From the NCBI GenBank assembly GCA_050951095.1, contig JBMNIQ010000005.1, positions 310,001-374,000 on the forward strand: a DNA stretch of 64,000 nt, in the 5' to 3' direction. Within the stretch, counting starts at the first letter, position 1; each line of letters starts with the position of its first letter. A model generated the notes under the pieces. It ran no database searches and was not told the origin of the DNA. It saw only the letters and a list, made by a program, of their open reading frames with translations. This document shows, one piece after another, positions 34,637 through 43,050 of the stretch. The translations under genes and the position numbers were made by a program. The DNA comes from UMGS1519 sp050951095 (lineage in GTDB: Bacteria; Actinomycetota; Coriobacteriia; Coriobacteriales; Eggerthellaceae).

Positions 34637-35758
34637 ATGTCGCACGCATCGCAGATGCCGAAGGTCAACGGGCTGTTTGATAGACCGTGTTTTCCCGAAG
34701 AGACGCTTGTCCTTACCGATACCGGCCTGAAGCCCATCGAGGACATTGAGATCAACGACATGGTGCTGACGCATATGAACCGCTTCCGTCGCGTGCGCGC
34801 GGTGGATTCTCATAAGGCCGACACCATTCTGTTGAGCGGTTACGGGCACCATGGTCTGGAATGTACGCCGAACCATCCGTTTTATGCCATCAAAGACGCG
34901 GATTCCCAGCCCGAATGGGTGGATGCGGAGAATATGGTGGGCTATTGCTGGGCGAATGTCGCGGAAGTGCCCGAGGAGGACATTCCTCCCATGGACTTCG
35001 ACGCGTATCCCACGGCGGACCGCGAGGTGCTGAAGGGCTTCACATCCGTGTTCTTCTACTTCGTGGGCCAGTACCTGGGTGCGGGCAAACTGGTCACCGT
35101 GGCGCCGGAATCCGAAGGCTCCGTGTACAAGATGATCAAGATCCGCTGCCCGTACAGCATGCAGGACCAGGCACGCCGCTTCCTGGACATGTTCGGCATC
35201 AAGTACACCATCATGAACGAGCGCTCGTCGTGCGAGTTCATCATCTCCGCAGCTGTCCTGTACGACTGGCTGAGCAAGTATTTCGGCGACGACGTCACCA
35301 CGAAGACGCTGCCGACGTTCGTGTTCGGCATCCCGGAACGCCGCCGTCACGCGCTGCTTGAGGGCTATGTGGATGCGCGCCGCGCGTACTACGAGCCCGT
35401 CACGTTGGCGAACCGCCGTCACGAGCTGTCCGCCGCCGCATCGAAGAAGCTTGCCATCGGCATGAAGATCCTGGCCGGCACGCTGGGCATTCCCACGGAC
35501 GTGGGCTATGTGAACCTGCGCCACCATCGCCGCATCGTGGAGAGCCCGACGTCCAATCCCATGCCGTTCTATCAGAACGTGTATGCGAACGACGGCGAAG
35601 TGGACCAGGTGAAGTTCGAGGACGGAAAATGGTTCGGCCGCGTGGAGGAGAAGCTGCCCGGTGCGCATCATCAGACGGTCTACAGCCTCGACGTGGAGGA
35701 AGATGATTCCTACACGGCGGACGGCATCGTGGTGCACAACTGCGCGCTGGTTCGCTAA
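34637..35758 (+). CDS. Free-standing intein with near-absent exteins (Hint plus LAGLIDADG-like domain)
   Basis: Of 373 residues, 351 form an intein. The predicted N-extein is 17 residues (MSHASQMPKVNGLFDRP) and the C-extein CALVR. Block A is C18 FPEETLVLTDTGLKPIEDIE; block B has TPNH (77-80); the end is VYSLDVEEDDSYTADGIVVHN with His367-Asn368, then Cys369 as +1 nucleophile. All canonical splicing residues are present. The insert carries Dod-type endonuclease motifs: FVGQYLGAG (142-150), where the catalytic Asp of GDG is Ala149, then KTLP and HALLEGYVDARR, where Asp246 is kept. The endonuclease is probably crippled. ATG 34637 has AGGAGG 4 nt upstream. No host protein is recognisable; a Hint domain reused for another role is the alternative. 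Confidence 0.85.
   Translation: MSHASQMPKVNGLFDRPCFPEETLVLTDTGLKPIEDIEINDMVLTHMNRFRRVRAVDSHKADTILLSGYGHHGLECTPNHPFYAIKDADSQPEWVDAENMVGYCWANVAEVPEEDIPPMDFDAYPTADREVLKGFTSVFFYFVGQYLGAGKLVTVAPESEGSVYKMIKIRCPYSMQDQARRFLDMFGIKYTIMNERSSCEFIISAAVLYDWLSKYFGDDVTTKTLPTFVFGIPERRRHALLEGYVDARRAYYEPVTLANRRHELSAAASKKLAIGMKILAGTLGIPTDVGYVNLRHHRRIVESPTSNPMPFYQNVYANDGEVDQVKFEDGKWFGRVEEKLPGAHHQTVYSLDVEEDDSYTADGIVVHNCALVR
34688..35740 (+). mobile_element. Intein coding segment
   Basis: This segment runs from the codon of Cys18 (34688-34690) to the codon of Asn368 (35738-35740), followed by the +1 Cys codon at 35741. Inteins with LAGLIDADG domains are mobile by homing; this one keeps the fold, but its first active-site motif appears mutated. 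The 51 nt before and 15 nt after it are the only extein coding sequence. Confidence 0.8.
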
Positions 35759-35830
35759 CGCGGTACTGCGCACGCGTTCGTCCGGTTTTCGGCCCGGCGC
35801 GTGCCCGTTCGCTTCCGAAGAAACCTATGC

Positions 35831-35861
35831 AAGGGCCCGCATACAAGCGGGCCCTTCTATT
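35831..35861 (+). terminator. Rho-independent terminator of the intein gene
   Basis: The 10 bp stem AAGGGCCCGC (35831-35840) with its complement (35847-35856) has a 6-base loop and is followed by CTATTT. It lies 72 bp after the intein stop, indicating a monocistronic transcript. Confidence 0.78.
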
Positions 35862-35965
35862 TGATACCGCGAATGGTTACATATTTGCGTTATCATGGAT
35901 TTGCAAGAGGTTCGCAGTAAAATCGGCTGCTCAGCAAGGCAGTCTTTACGAAAGGAGCTTGCTCT

Positions 35966-36904
35966 ATGAAAACGAAGTTGACCGAACTGCTCGGCATCGA
36001 ATATCCCATCATCCAGGGTGCCATGGCCCACATCACGGACGGCACATTCGCCGGCACCGTGAGCGAGGCGGGCGGCCTGGGCGTCATCCAGTCCGGATTC
36101 GATGTGCCCGAAGTGGTGCGCACGAACATCAGCAAGGCGCGCAGCATCACGGATAAGCCGTTCGCGGTGAACCTGATCATGGAATCCGACTATGTCGAGG
36201 ACAATGCCAAGGTCGTCATCGAAGAGCACGTTCCCGTAGTCACCATCTCCGCCGGCAAGCCGGATGCCATCGTACCCATGCTGGTCAGCGCCGGTGTGAA
36301 GGTCATCGTGCTGGTTCCGCATGTCCGCGCTGCGAAGAAGATGCAGGACATGGGCGTGTCCGCCGTTATCGCCGAGGGCCTGGAGGGCGGCGGCCATATC
36401 GGCCGCGAGACCACGATGTCGTTCGTGCGCCAGGTTGCGGCTGCCGTCGACATTCCTGTTATCGCTGCCGGCGGCATTGCGGACGGCCATGGCTTCGTGG
36501 CAGCGCTTGCCCTCGGCGCCTGCGGCGTGCAGATGGGCACGGCGTTCCTGGCAACGGAGGAATGCCCCATCAGCGATGTGTACAAGCAGCTGATCCTGGA
36601 TTCCGACGATACGTCCTCGCGCCTGACCGGCCAGCCCGGCGGCAAGCAGGTGCGCTGCATCGAGAACCCGTTCACGCGCGGATATTGGAACCTGTTCTAC
36701 CGCGGCGCCTCTGACGCGGCGCTGGATGCGTACTGCACCGGCTCCATCGGTCGTGCAAAGCGCGGCGACCTGCAGGAGGGCGCGTTCTCTGCCGGCATGA
36801 TCTCCGGCCTGATCAAGGAAATCAAGCCGGTGAAGCAGCTGCTCGAGGACACCATGGCAGATGCAGACGCCGTCTACAAGGAGCTGAAGGGCATCTTCGA
36901 GTAG
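35966..36904 (+). CDS. FMN-dependent FabK/nitronate monooxygenase family enzyme
   Basis: The 312-residue TIM-barrel flavoprotein has the signature of enoyl-ACP reductase II (FabK) and nitronate monooxygenases: start LTELLGIEYPIIQGAMAHI, SEAGGLGVIQSG, EGLEGGGHIGRETTMSFVRQV, IAAGGIADGHG and GACGVQMGTAFLAT. The EGGGHIG segment with TTM and then a conserved VxQV is closer to FabK, which would complete the fatty acid elongation cycle with NAD(P)H. No other fab genes are nearby, so a stand-alone reductase or nitronate role cannot be excluded. AAAGGAG is well placed before the ATG. A stem-loop follows the gene. Confidence 0.82.
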   Translation: MKTKLTELLGIEYPIIQGAMAHITDGTFAGTVSEAGGLGVIQSGFDVPEVVRTNISKARSITDKPFAVNLIMESDYVEDNAKVVIEEHVPVVTISAGKPDAIVPMLVSAGVKVIVLVPHVRAAKKMQDMGVSAVIAEGLEGGGHIGRETTMSFVRQVAAAVDIPVIAAGGIADGHGFVAALALGACGVQMGTAFLATEECPISDVYKQLILDSDDTSSRLTGQPGGKQVRCIENPFTRGYWNLFYRGASDAALDAYCTGSIGRAKRGDLQEGAFSAGMISGLIKEIKPVKQLLEDTMADADAVYKELKGIFE

Positions 36905-36965
36905 GGCGTAAGCCTATTGAGACATTGCGGCGAATGCGGTGCTGCGCACTGTCTTCGCTGTCCAG

Positions 36966-37000
36966 AAGCGCCCTCCCTGCGCGATGCGGGGAGGGCGCTT
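36966..37000 (+). terminator. Probable terminator after the FabK-like gene
   Basis: The 12 bp stem AAGCGCCCTCCC (36966-36977) with its complement (36989-37000) is followed only by TTTG-like sequence. It is a strong stem with a weak T tract, so termination may be partial. Confidence 0.65.
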
Positions 37001-37134
37001 TGCCGTGTATGCACGTTTCCGATATCGGCAAGGTGCGGTATCATGCTTCGAGCGGGTTGTTTTTCCGGTGCCCCCATTCGCACGGAAGCGGCTCGCAGGC
37101 AAGACGGCAGAGGAAGGTGAGGAGCACGGACCGA

Positions 37135-38460
37135 GTGGAATCTTCGGATGATCGCAGCGTTCGCGCCGTTTCGACGGACGCTCCATCTGCCTCCGGCAAT
37201 CCTGCCGATACGTCGCGCCTCTCCAAGGTGGTTGCAGCTCCACCGAAGAAGCATCTTGCGGTGGTGACCATGGGCGTGAAGCTGGGCGACGAGACCCGGG
37301 GCTACACGCGTTTTCGCTTCCTGTCCGGCTTCCTGGTGCAGCAGGGCTTCGAAGTTGACCTGATCACGTCTTCGTTCCAGCATTGGGAAAAGCAGCAGCG
37401 CGATACGTCGAAGGCGTGCTATCGCGACCTGCCGTACCGCGTGGTGTTCATCGACGAGCCGGGTTATACCCGCAACCTGGATATGAAGCGCATCCGCAGC
37501 CATGCCGTTGCGGCAAAGAACATGCGCGATTATTTCCGTGCGCATGCAGGCGAATACGACCTCATCTATTGCGAGATCCCCCCGAACGATGTTGCCCGTG
37601 CGTGCGCGGAAGCAGCGCAGGAACAGGGCATTCCGTTCGTAGCGGATATCAACGACCTTTGGCCCGAGGCCATGCGCATGGTCTTCAACGTGCCGGTCGT
37701 CTCCAGCGTGCTGTACCATCCGTTCGCACGCGACGCTCATATCGTGTACAACCTGCTGACGGCAGCGGTGGGCACGTCCGACGAGTATGCCGCGCGCCCT
37801 GCCGCCGATCGCACGCGGCCGTATCCGAAAGAGACCGTGTACGTGGGAAACGATCTTGCGGCATTCGATGCGGGTGTAGCTGCGCATGCGGACGAAGTGG
37901 ACAAGCCGCAGGACCAAATCTGGGCAATCTATACGGGCACGTTGGGAGCCAGTTACGACCTGGATACGCTCATCTGCGCATCCGTGCCGACGAAGCGGGC
38001 CGTGCCCGGCTTCCGCGTGAAGATCCTGGGAGACGGTCCCGATCGCGAGAAGCTGCAGAAGCGGGCCTCGGACCTGCATGCGCCGGTGGATTTCCTGGGC
38101 TACGTGGACTACCCGGTCATGGCAGCCTATTTGTCGAAGGCCGATATCACGGTGAATTCCCTGGTAAAGGAAGCGCCGCAGTCCATCGTGACGAAGATCG
38201 GCGATTATCTGGCGGCTGGCAAGCCCCTGGTGAACACCGGTTCCAGCCTGGAGTTCCGCACGAAGGTGGATGCCGACGGATTCGGCGTGAATGTGGAAGC
38301 CGAGGATGCGCGGGCTTTGGCGAACGCGCTCATCTGGCTGGCAAAGGCGAAGGATCAGCGGAAGATAATGGGTGTGCGCGCGCGGCGGATAGCCGAGCAG
38401 CAATTCGACCAGCCGCACTCCTATCTGAAGATTGTGAATCTGATACGCTCGCTCATATAA
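37135..38460 (+). CDS. Group 1 (GT4) glycosyltransferase
   Basis: A GT-B glycosyltransferase of about 441 residues. The C-terminal Rossmann half has VKILGDGPDREKLQ, VDFLGYVDYPVMAAYLSKADITVNSL and the GDYLAAGKPLVNTG donor-binding segment; the N-terminal half includes GYTRFRFLSGFLVQQGFEVDLIT and FVADINDLWPEAM. No ATG fits. I chose GTG 37135 (AGGAG 10 nt upstream), with GTG 37117 as an alternative; both leave a disordered polar N terminus of about 30 residues. It should add a sugar to a lipid-linked glycan at the membrane. It is the first gene of a three-gene cassette with an aminotransferase and a phosphoglycosyl transferase. Confidence 0.82.
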   Translation: MESSDDRSVRAVSTDAPSASGNPADTSRLSKVVAAPPKKHLAVVTMGVKLGDETRGYTRFRFLSGFLVQQGFEVDLITSSFQHWEKQQRDTSKACYRDLPYRVVFIDEPGYTRNLDMKRIRSHAVAAKNMRDYFRAHAGEYDLIYCEIPPNDVARACAEAAQEQGIPFVADINDLWPEAMRMVFNVPVVSSVLYHPFARDAHIVYNLLTAAVGTSDEYAARPAADRTRPYPKETVYVGNDLAAFDAGVAAHADEVDKPQDQIWAIYTGTLGASYDLDTLICASVPTKRAVPGFRVKILGDGPDREKLQKRASDLHAPVDFLGYVDYPVMAAYLSKADITVNSLVKEAPQSIVTKIGDYLAAGKPLVNTGSSLEFRTKVDADGFGVNVEAEDARALANALIWLAKAKDQRKIMGVRARRIAEQQFDQPHSYLKIVNLIRSLI

Positions 38461-38560
38461 ACGGGGCATGTTCCGTGCATTGCAACAAGGCGAACAGGAC
38501 GTTGCCGACGTGGGAAATGCACGGGACGCCAAGAACACATAACGATTGGAAGCTCAAGAA

Positions 38561-39790
38561 ATGACTGAAACCACCGGAAACCGACGCAACATCCCGTTCT
38601 CTCCGCCGGACATCACGGAGCGCGAGATAGCCGCGGTTGCGGAGGCCATGCGCAGCGGTTGGATTACCACCGGTCCGCGTACGAAGCGCTTCGAAGCGCA
38701 GCTGAAGGATTTCATGCAGGCGCAGGGCGTAGCGGCCTTCGCATCCGCGACGCATGCTGCGGAGAACTGCCTGCGCGGTTTGGGCATCGGGCCCGGCGAC
38801 GAGGTCATCGTGCCCGCCTATACATACACGGCATCCGCATCCGTGATATGCCATGTGGGTGCAACGCCGGTGATGGTGGATATCCTGCCCGATACGTACG
38901 AGCTTGACTACGATGCCGTGGAGCGTGCCATCACGCCGCATACGAAGGCGGTCGTTCCCGTCGACCTGGGCGGAGTCATGTGCGATTACGACCGCCTGTA
39001 CGATGTATTGGAGCGCAAGCGCGACCTGTGGCATCCGGCACCGGGCATCCAATCCTGCTTCGACCGCGTGATCGTGGTGGCGGATGCCGCGCATGCCTGC
39101 GGCGCCACGTACCACGGGCGTCCGGCGGGCAGCGTGGCGGATTTCACCTCGTTCTCGTTCCATGCGGTGAAGAATCTGACCACTGCCGAAGGCGGGGCGC
39201 TTGCCTGGCGCGACAACGGGTTCGACTCCGACGAGTTCTACCATCAGATGATGCTCTGGTCTCTGCACGGTCAGGACAAGGACGCCCTTTCGAAGACGAA
39301 GGCGGGCGCGTGGGAATACGACGTGATATTCCCCGGCTATAAATCGAATATGACCGATATCATGGCAGCCATCGGCTTGGTGCAGCTCGACCGTTATCCG
39401 GACCTGCTCGCCCGCAGGCGGGCGCTTGTGGCGCGTTATGAGCGCAACTTGGCTGATGCGCCCGTCCAGCTGGTGCGGCACTATACGGACCGTGGCAATT
39501 CCTCGGGGCATCTGATGCTCACGCGCATCGACGGCGCCGCGCCCGCGCAGCGCAATGCGGTGATCGACGCCTTGGCGGAGCGGGGCGTTGCCTCGAACGT
39601 GCATTACAAGCCGCTGCCGCTTCTGACGGCGTACCGCAACCTCGGATTCAAGATCGAGGACTATCCGAACGCGTATGCGCAGTTTGCGAACGAGGTTACG
39701 CTTCCGCTGCATACGAAGCTGACGGATGAGGACGTGGATTACGTCTGCGACGCGTATCGCGATGCCATTCGCCAGGTGATGGGGCGCTAG
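38561..39790 (+). CDS. DegT/DnrJ/EryC1/StrS family sugar aminotransferase
   Basis: The 409-residue PLP enzyme has the family landmarks WITTGPRTKRFE, VIVPAYTYTASASVI, DAAHACGATYHG, and the PLP lysine in SFHAVKNLTTAEGG (H-x-x-K). Such enzymes transaminate nucleotide-linked 4-keto or 3-keto sugars to amino sugars (for example PglE or ArnB type). It lacks the extra domains of the dehydratase variants. The ATG at 38561 has a weak GGAAG site; a TTG 15 nt upstream is also in frame. It follows the GT4 gene by 100 nt and precedes the phosphoglycosyl transferase by 10 nt, so an amino sugar is probably built into a surface glycan. The matching dehydratase is not in the window. Confidence 0.88.
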   Translation: MTETTGNRRNIPFSPPDITEREIAAVAEAMRSGWITTGPRTKRFEAQLKDFMQAQGVAAFASATHAAENCLRGLGIGPGDEVIVPAYTYTASASVICHVGATPVMVDILPDTYELDYDAVERAITPHTKAVVPVDLGGVMCDYDRLYDVLERKRDLWHPAPGIQSCFDRVIVVADAAHACGATYHGRPAGSVADFTSFSFHAVKNLTTAEGGALAWRDNGFDSDEFYHQMMLWSLHGQDKDALSKTKAGAWEYDVIFPGYKSNMTDIMAAIGLVQLDRYPDLLARRRALVARYERNLADAPVQLVRHYTDRGNSSGHLMLTRIDGAAPAQRNAVIDALAERGVASNVHYKPLPLLTAYRNLGFKIEDYPNAYAQFANEVTLPLHTKLTDEDVDYVCDAYRDAIRQVMGR

Positions 39791-39800
39791 GAACCGCAGT

Positions 39801-40574
39801 ATGTACGTTCGTTTCGGAAAGAGGATTCTGGACATCCTGATCGGCATCATCGCCATGCCCATCTTGCTGATCCTGATAGTGATCTTCGGGCCGGCTATCT
39901 GGTTGGAGGACCGCGGTCCTATCTTCTACAACGCCCCGCGCATGGGGAAGGACTACGTGCCGTACAAGATGTACAAGTTCCGCTCCATGAAGGTGAACGC
40001 CCCGGATCTGGTCATGGAGGACGGGTCCACGTACAACGGTGCGGACGACCCGCGTATGACCCGGGTGGGCGCTTTCATGCGCAGGACGTCTCTGGACGAA
40101 TTCCCGCAGTTCCTGAATGTGCTCATCGGCAATATGTCCGTCATCGGCCCTCGACCGGACCTGGAGCGCGAGACGCTGCTGTACCAGGGGAATGAGGGCG
40201 AGAAGCTGACGGTCAAACCGGGCATAACCGGTTATGCGGCCGTATACGGTCGTAATGCGATTCCCTGGCACGACCGCTTGAAGATGGACGTCTATTACGT
40301 GCATCACATCTCGTTCCGTCTGGATGCGAAGATCTTCTTCCGCACGTTCTCCACCATCTTCAGCCAAGAGGGCATATACGTGGAGAACGGCGAATCGGCG
40401 GGGAAGGCCGCAACGGACGATGCGGGGCAGCCCGGCTCCGCCGATATGGCCGGTTGCTCCGCCGAGGCCGAAGCCGCCGCACGCGATGCGGTCGAAAGCA
40501 AGGACGCATCTTCCGCTGCGCAGGCCGATGCTCCGGCCGATCGTGCGGCCATGAACACGACCGCTCCGCGCTAG
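39801..40574 (+). CDS. Polyprenyl-phosphate phosphoglycosyl transferase (monotopic)
   Basis: The 257-residue protein of the bacterial sugar transferase family has an N-terminal reentrant hydrophobic helix (about residues 8-33, ending GPAIWLEDRGPIFY), then KMYKFRSMK, RRTSLDEFPQFLNVLIGNMSVIGPRPD (catalytic Asp-Glu pair in LDE) and KPGITGYAAVYGRNAI. It transfers a phospho-sugar from a UDP-sugar to undecaprenyl phosphate, starting oligosaccharide assembly on the cytoplasmic face. The last 60 residues are an Ala/Asp-rich tail not needed for catalysis. As third gene of the cassette it is the initiating enzyme; PglC/PglA/PglE-type N-glycan or capsule systems are good comparisons. Confidence 0.88.
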   Translation: MYVRFGKRILDILIGIIAMPILLILIVIFGPAIWLEDRGPIFYNAPRMGKDYVPYKMYKFRSMKVNAPDLVMEDGSTYNGADDPRMTRVGAFMRRTSLDEFPQFLNVLIGNMSVIGPRPDLERETLLYQGNEGEKLTVKPGITGYAAVYGRNAIPWHDRLKMDVYYVHHISFRLDAKIFFRTFSTIFSQEGIYVENGESAGKAATDDAGQPGSADMAGCSAEAEAAARDAVESKDASSAAQADAPADRAAMNTTAPR

Positions 40575-40880
40575 CGTCCGTCCGGAATCCGGCCGGCATG
40601 CAAGTTCCGGTTCCGCCTGTCTTTGCGGACGAAATCGGGGCGGCGCGCATCTCGGCCGTTCCTGGTGGTGCGTGCGGCAGACAGCGTCGCGCCGCCGCCG
40701 CATGCCGCCGCTTCTCGGGGATTTCCCCTTCGTTTACTCTTCGGCCGGTCCACGGCTCATTTGAATCAGCGCGGAATTATGGCATATCGTAACAATATTG
40801 AAAAATTGGGTAGGTATTATTAACCGCAGAAAGGGCGGGGCGTCCGCGGTGGATGCCCCTTTCGGAAAAGGGTAGATATC
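40575..40880 (+). promoter_or_regulatory. glnA upstream region with structured leader
   Basis: This 306 bp gap precedes glnA. A possible promoter is TTGAAT (about 40760-40765) with TATCGT, or TATTAT at 40815-40820 with a poor -35. At 40829-40863 the leader can fold: GGGGC (40837-40841) and TCC (40843-40845) pair with GGA (40851-40853) and GCCCC (40855-40859), framed by GAAAG and CTTTC. The stem ends 18 nt before the ATG. No gene is seen in the gap. Confidence 0.45.
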
Positions 40881-42221
40881 ATGGCTAATCCCGAACAGGA
40901 TTTTGTAATGAAGACCATCAAGAGCCGCGACGTGCATTTCGTGCGCTTCTGGTTCCCTGATGTGCTGGGTCGTATGAAATCGTTCGCGGTCATTCCCAGC
41001 GAGCTGGACAATGCCTTCGAGGAGGGCATGGGCTTCGATGGCAGCTGCATTGCCGGCTTCTCCGGCACGGCGGAAAGCGATGTCGTGGCCTATCCCGAGG
41101 CGGACACGTTCCAGGTTCTGCCGTGGCGTCCGTCGAACAACGCGGTGGCGCGTATGTTCTGCACCATCCAGTCGCCGGACGGCACGCCGTTCCCGGGCGA
41201 TTCGCGCAACGTGCTGCGCCGCGTGTGCCGCAAGGCAGCCGAAAAGGGGTACGTGCTAAACGTGGGTCCCGAGGTGGAGTACTTCTACTTCCGCGACCAA
41301 TACGGCACGGAACCGCTGGACCGCGGCTGCTCGTTCGACTTGACCACGTTGGATAACGGCTCCGATCTCCGCCGCGACACGATTCTGACGTTGGAGAAGA
41401 TGGGCATCCCCGTGGAGTACTCCCATCACGAAGAGGGTCCTTCCCAGCATGAGATAGACCTGCGTTTCTCCGATGCCATGTCCATGGCGGATGCCGTCAT
41501 GACGTACAAGATGGTCGTCAAGGAGGTCGCGCACAACCATGGCGTGTTCGCCTCGTTCATGCCGAAGCCGATCACGGACGCGCCGGGCAGCGGCATGCAT
41601 GTCCATATGAGCCTGTTCAGCCCGGAGGGCGACAACCTGTTCTTCGATCCCGCCGACCCGGACGGGAACAACCTGTCCCCGTTGGCGAAGCACTTCATGG
41701 CCGGCCTGCTGAAGTATGCACCGGAGTTCTGCCTGATCACGAATCAGAACGTCAACTCGTACAAGCGCTTGACGTCGCGCATGGAGGCGCCGTCGCAGAT
41801 TGCCTGGTCCAGCATGAACCGCTCCACGCTGGTGCGCGTGCCGGCATACAAGCCGAACAAGGAAGTGGCCTGCCGTGTGGAGATTCGCAACCCGGATCCG
41901 GCCGCTAATCCGTACCTGGCCTTCGCCGTCATGCTGGCAGCGGGCTTGAAGGGCATCGAAGACGAGCTGGAGCTTCCCGCTCCCGTCGACGACCTGGACC
42001 TGTTCCAGATCAGCTACAGCGAATTGAAGCAGCGCGGTATCCAGTCGCTGCCCGCAACGCTGGGCGAGGCGCTCGAGAAATTCGAGGGTTCCCAGCTGAT
42101 GCGCGAGGTGTTGGGGGACCACATCTTCGATTACCTGCTGCGCGAAAAGCGTCGTGAATGGGAGGAGTACCGGTCGGTGGTGTCCGGCTGGGAGCTTAAT
42201 CGCTATCTCGAGGAACTATAA
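40881..42221 (+). CDS. glnA: Glutamine synthetase type I
   Basis: The 446-residue GSI joins ammonia to glutamate with ATP and acts as a dodecamer. Motifs seen are GFDGSCIAGF, NVGPEVEYFYF (metal-binding Glu), EEGPSQHEIDLRFSDA, GSGMHVHMSLF, NRSTLVRVPAYKPN and RVEIRNPDPAANPYLAFA. The length and lack of the adenylylation loop (NLYDLP) point to the GSI-alpha subclass, which is usually regulated by feedback inhibition or regulators rather than adenylylation. AAAAGGG lies upstream of the ATG. The stop codon TAA shares its last base with the ATG of the regulator gene that follows. Confidence 0.95.
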   Translation: MANPEQDFVMKTIKSRDVHFVRFWFPDVLGRMKSFAVIPSELDNAFEEGMGFDGSCIAGFSGTAESDVVAYPEADTFQVLPWRPSNNAVARMFCTIQSPDGTPFPGDSRNVLRRVCRKAAEKGYVLNVGPEVEYFYFRDQYGTEPLDRGCSFDLTTLDNGSDLRRDTILTLEKMGIPVEYSHHEEGPSQHEIDLRFSDAMSMADAVMTYKMVVKEVAHNHGVFASFMPKPITDAPGSGMHVHMSLFSPEGDNLFFDPADPDGNNLSPLAKHFMAGLLKYAPEFCLITNQNVNSYKRLTSRMEAPSQIAWSSMNRSTLVRVPAYKPNKEVACRVEIRNPDPAANPYLAFAVMLAAGLKGIEDELELPAPVDDLDLFQISYSELKQRGIQSLPATLGEALEKFEGSQLMREVLGDHIFDYLLREKRREWEEYRSVVSGWELNRYLEEL

Positions 42222-42898
42222 TGGCTATGCAACGGAAACAAGTACTATTCGTCGCCGACGGCTTGGATGACGCCCACCTGTTCCGCCAAGTGCTGAGCGG
42301 GCTGGACGTGGACGTGGTTGCCGGTGGAACGTCCCAGCTGGAGCGCCTGCTGTCCGATAATCCCGGCGTTTCGCTGCTCATCTTCGACTCTCCGACTATG
42401 GCGCGGTCGCTGGCCGATCTGGAGCGCCTGCTGTCGCAGTCCGACGGCGCCGCGCTACTGGCGGTGGTGCAGCGCGAGAACCTTGCCGATCTGCGCCTGC
42501 CTGTGCAGGTGAAGAGCGACTTCGTGGTGCACGGCGCCAGTCCCGAGGAGTGCGAGGCGCGCATCCGCCAGCTGCTGTGGCCGGGCAAGGAAAGCGCGCC
42601 GGGCGATTTCATCACCGTGGACGACATGACCATCGATCTGGCAACGTACCAGGTCACCGTGGACGGGGAGCCCGTGGACTTCACGTACCTGGAGTATTCG
42701 CTGCTCTCGTTCCTGGTCACGCACCCCGATCGCACGTATTCGCGCGACGCGTTGCTGCGCCGCGTGTGGGGCTTCGACTATTACGGCGGTTCGCGTACGG
42801 TAGACGTCCATGTCAGGCGCATCCGCGCGAAGCTCGGTCCGGAGCTGGCGCAGCGTTTGGAGACGGTGCGCGGCGTGGGTTATCTGTGGTCGTCGTAG
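42221..42898 (+). CDS. OmpR-family response regulator, GlnR-like
   Basis: The 225-residue protein has a receiver-like domain (1-118) and a winged-helix DNA-binding domain (about 125-223: DFTYLEYSLLSFLVTHPDRTYSRDALLRRVWG, then SRTVDVHVRRIRAKLG and RGVGYLW). The receiver keeps an acidic pair near residues 13-17 and an Asp56 candidate but is otherwise divergent. No histidine kinase is adjacent. Its ATG overlaps the glnA stop (TAATG), so it is co-translated with glutamine synthetase. This matches actinobacterial GlnR, an orphan OmpR-type regulator of nitrogen genes that works without phosphorylation. Direct control of glnA is likely but inferred. Confidence 0.82.
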   Translation: MAMQRKQVLFVADGLDDAHLFRQVLSGLDVDVVAGGTSQLERLLSDNPGVSLLIFDSPTMARSLADLERLLSQSDGAALLAVVQRENLADLRLPVQVKSDFVVHGASPEECEARIRQLLWPGKESAPGDFITVDDMTIDLATYQVTVDGEPVDFTYLEYSLLSFLVTHPDRTYSRDALLRRVWGFDYYGGSRTVDVHVRRIRAKLGPELAQRLETVRGVGYLWSS

Positions 42899-42944
42899 TG
42901 CGGCGCTGCCGTAACGGGCAAACCGGATAAGATTCGCATACCGA

Positions 42945-42979
42945 AGGCGTGCGGGCGGAAAGCCCGTGCGCCTTTTTTT
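42945..42979 (+). terminator. Rho-independent terminator of the glnA operon
   Basis: A 12 bp stem (42945-42956 with 42962-42973, two G-T pairs; AGGCG...CGCCT) has a GGAAA loop and seven T. It lies 47 bp after the regulator stop. Confidence 0.92.
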
Positions 42980-43050
42980 GCGCGTGTGAACGGATGTCCT
43001 TGCGTCGGTTGCAGATGCGCGGCCTGAAGAAAAAGGGCTGGAAACAGAGC

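Noticed and set aside
34637..35758. Orphan intein read as a Hedgehog-type Hint or BIL domain of a toxin
   Set aside because: A full Dod endonuclease insert and a +1 Cys with His-Asn end are intein features. No toxin domain or signal peptide is attached.
36925..37134. ATG start at 36925 for the GT4 gene
   Set aside because: It would place a strong stem-loop and a Cys/Arg-rich non-homologous stretch inside the coding region; GTG 37135 with AGGAG is better.
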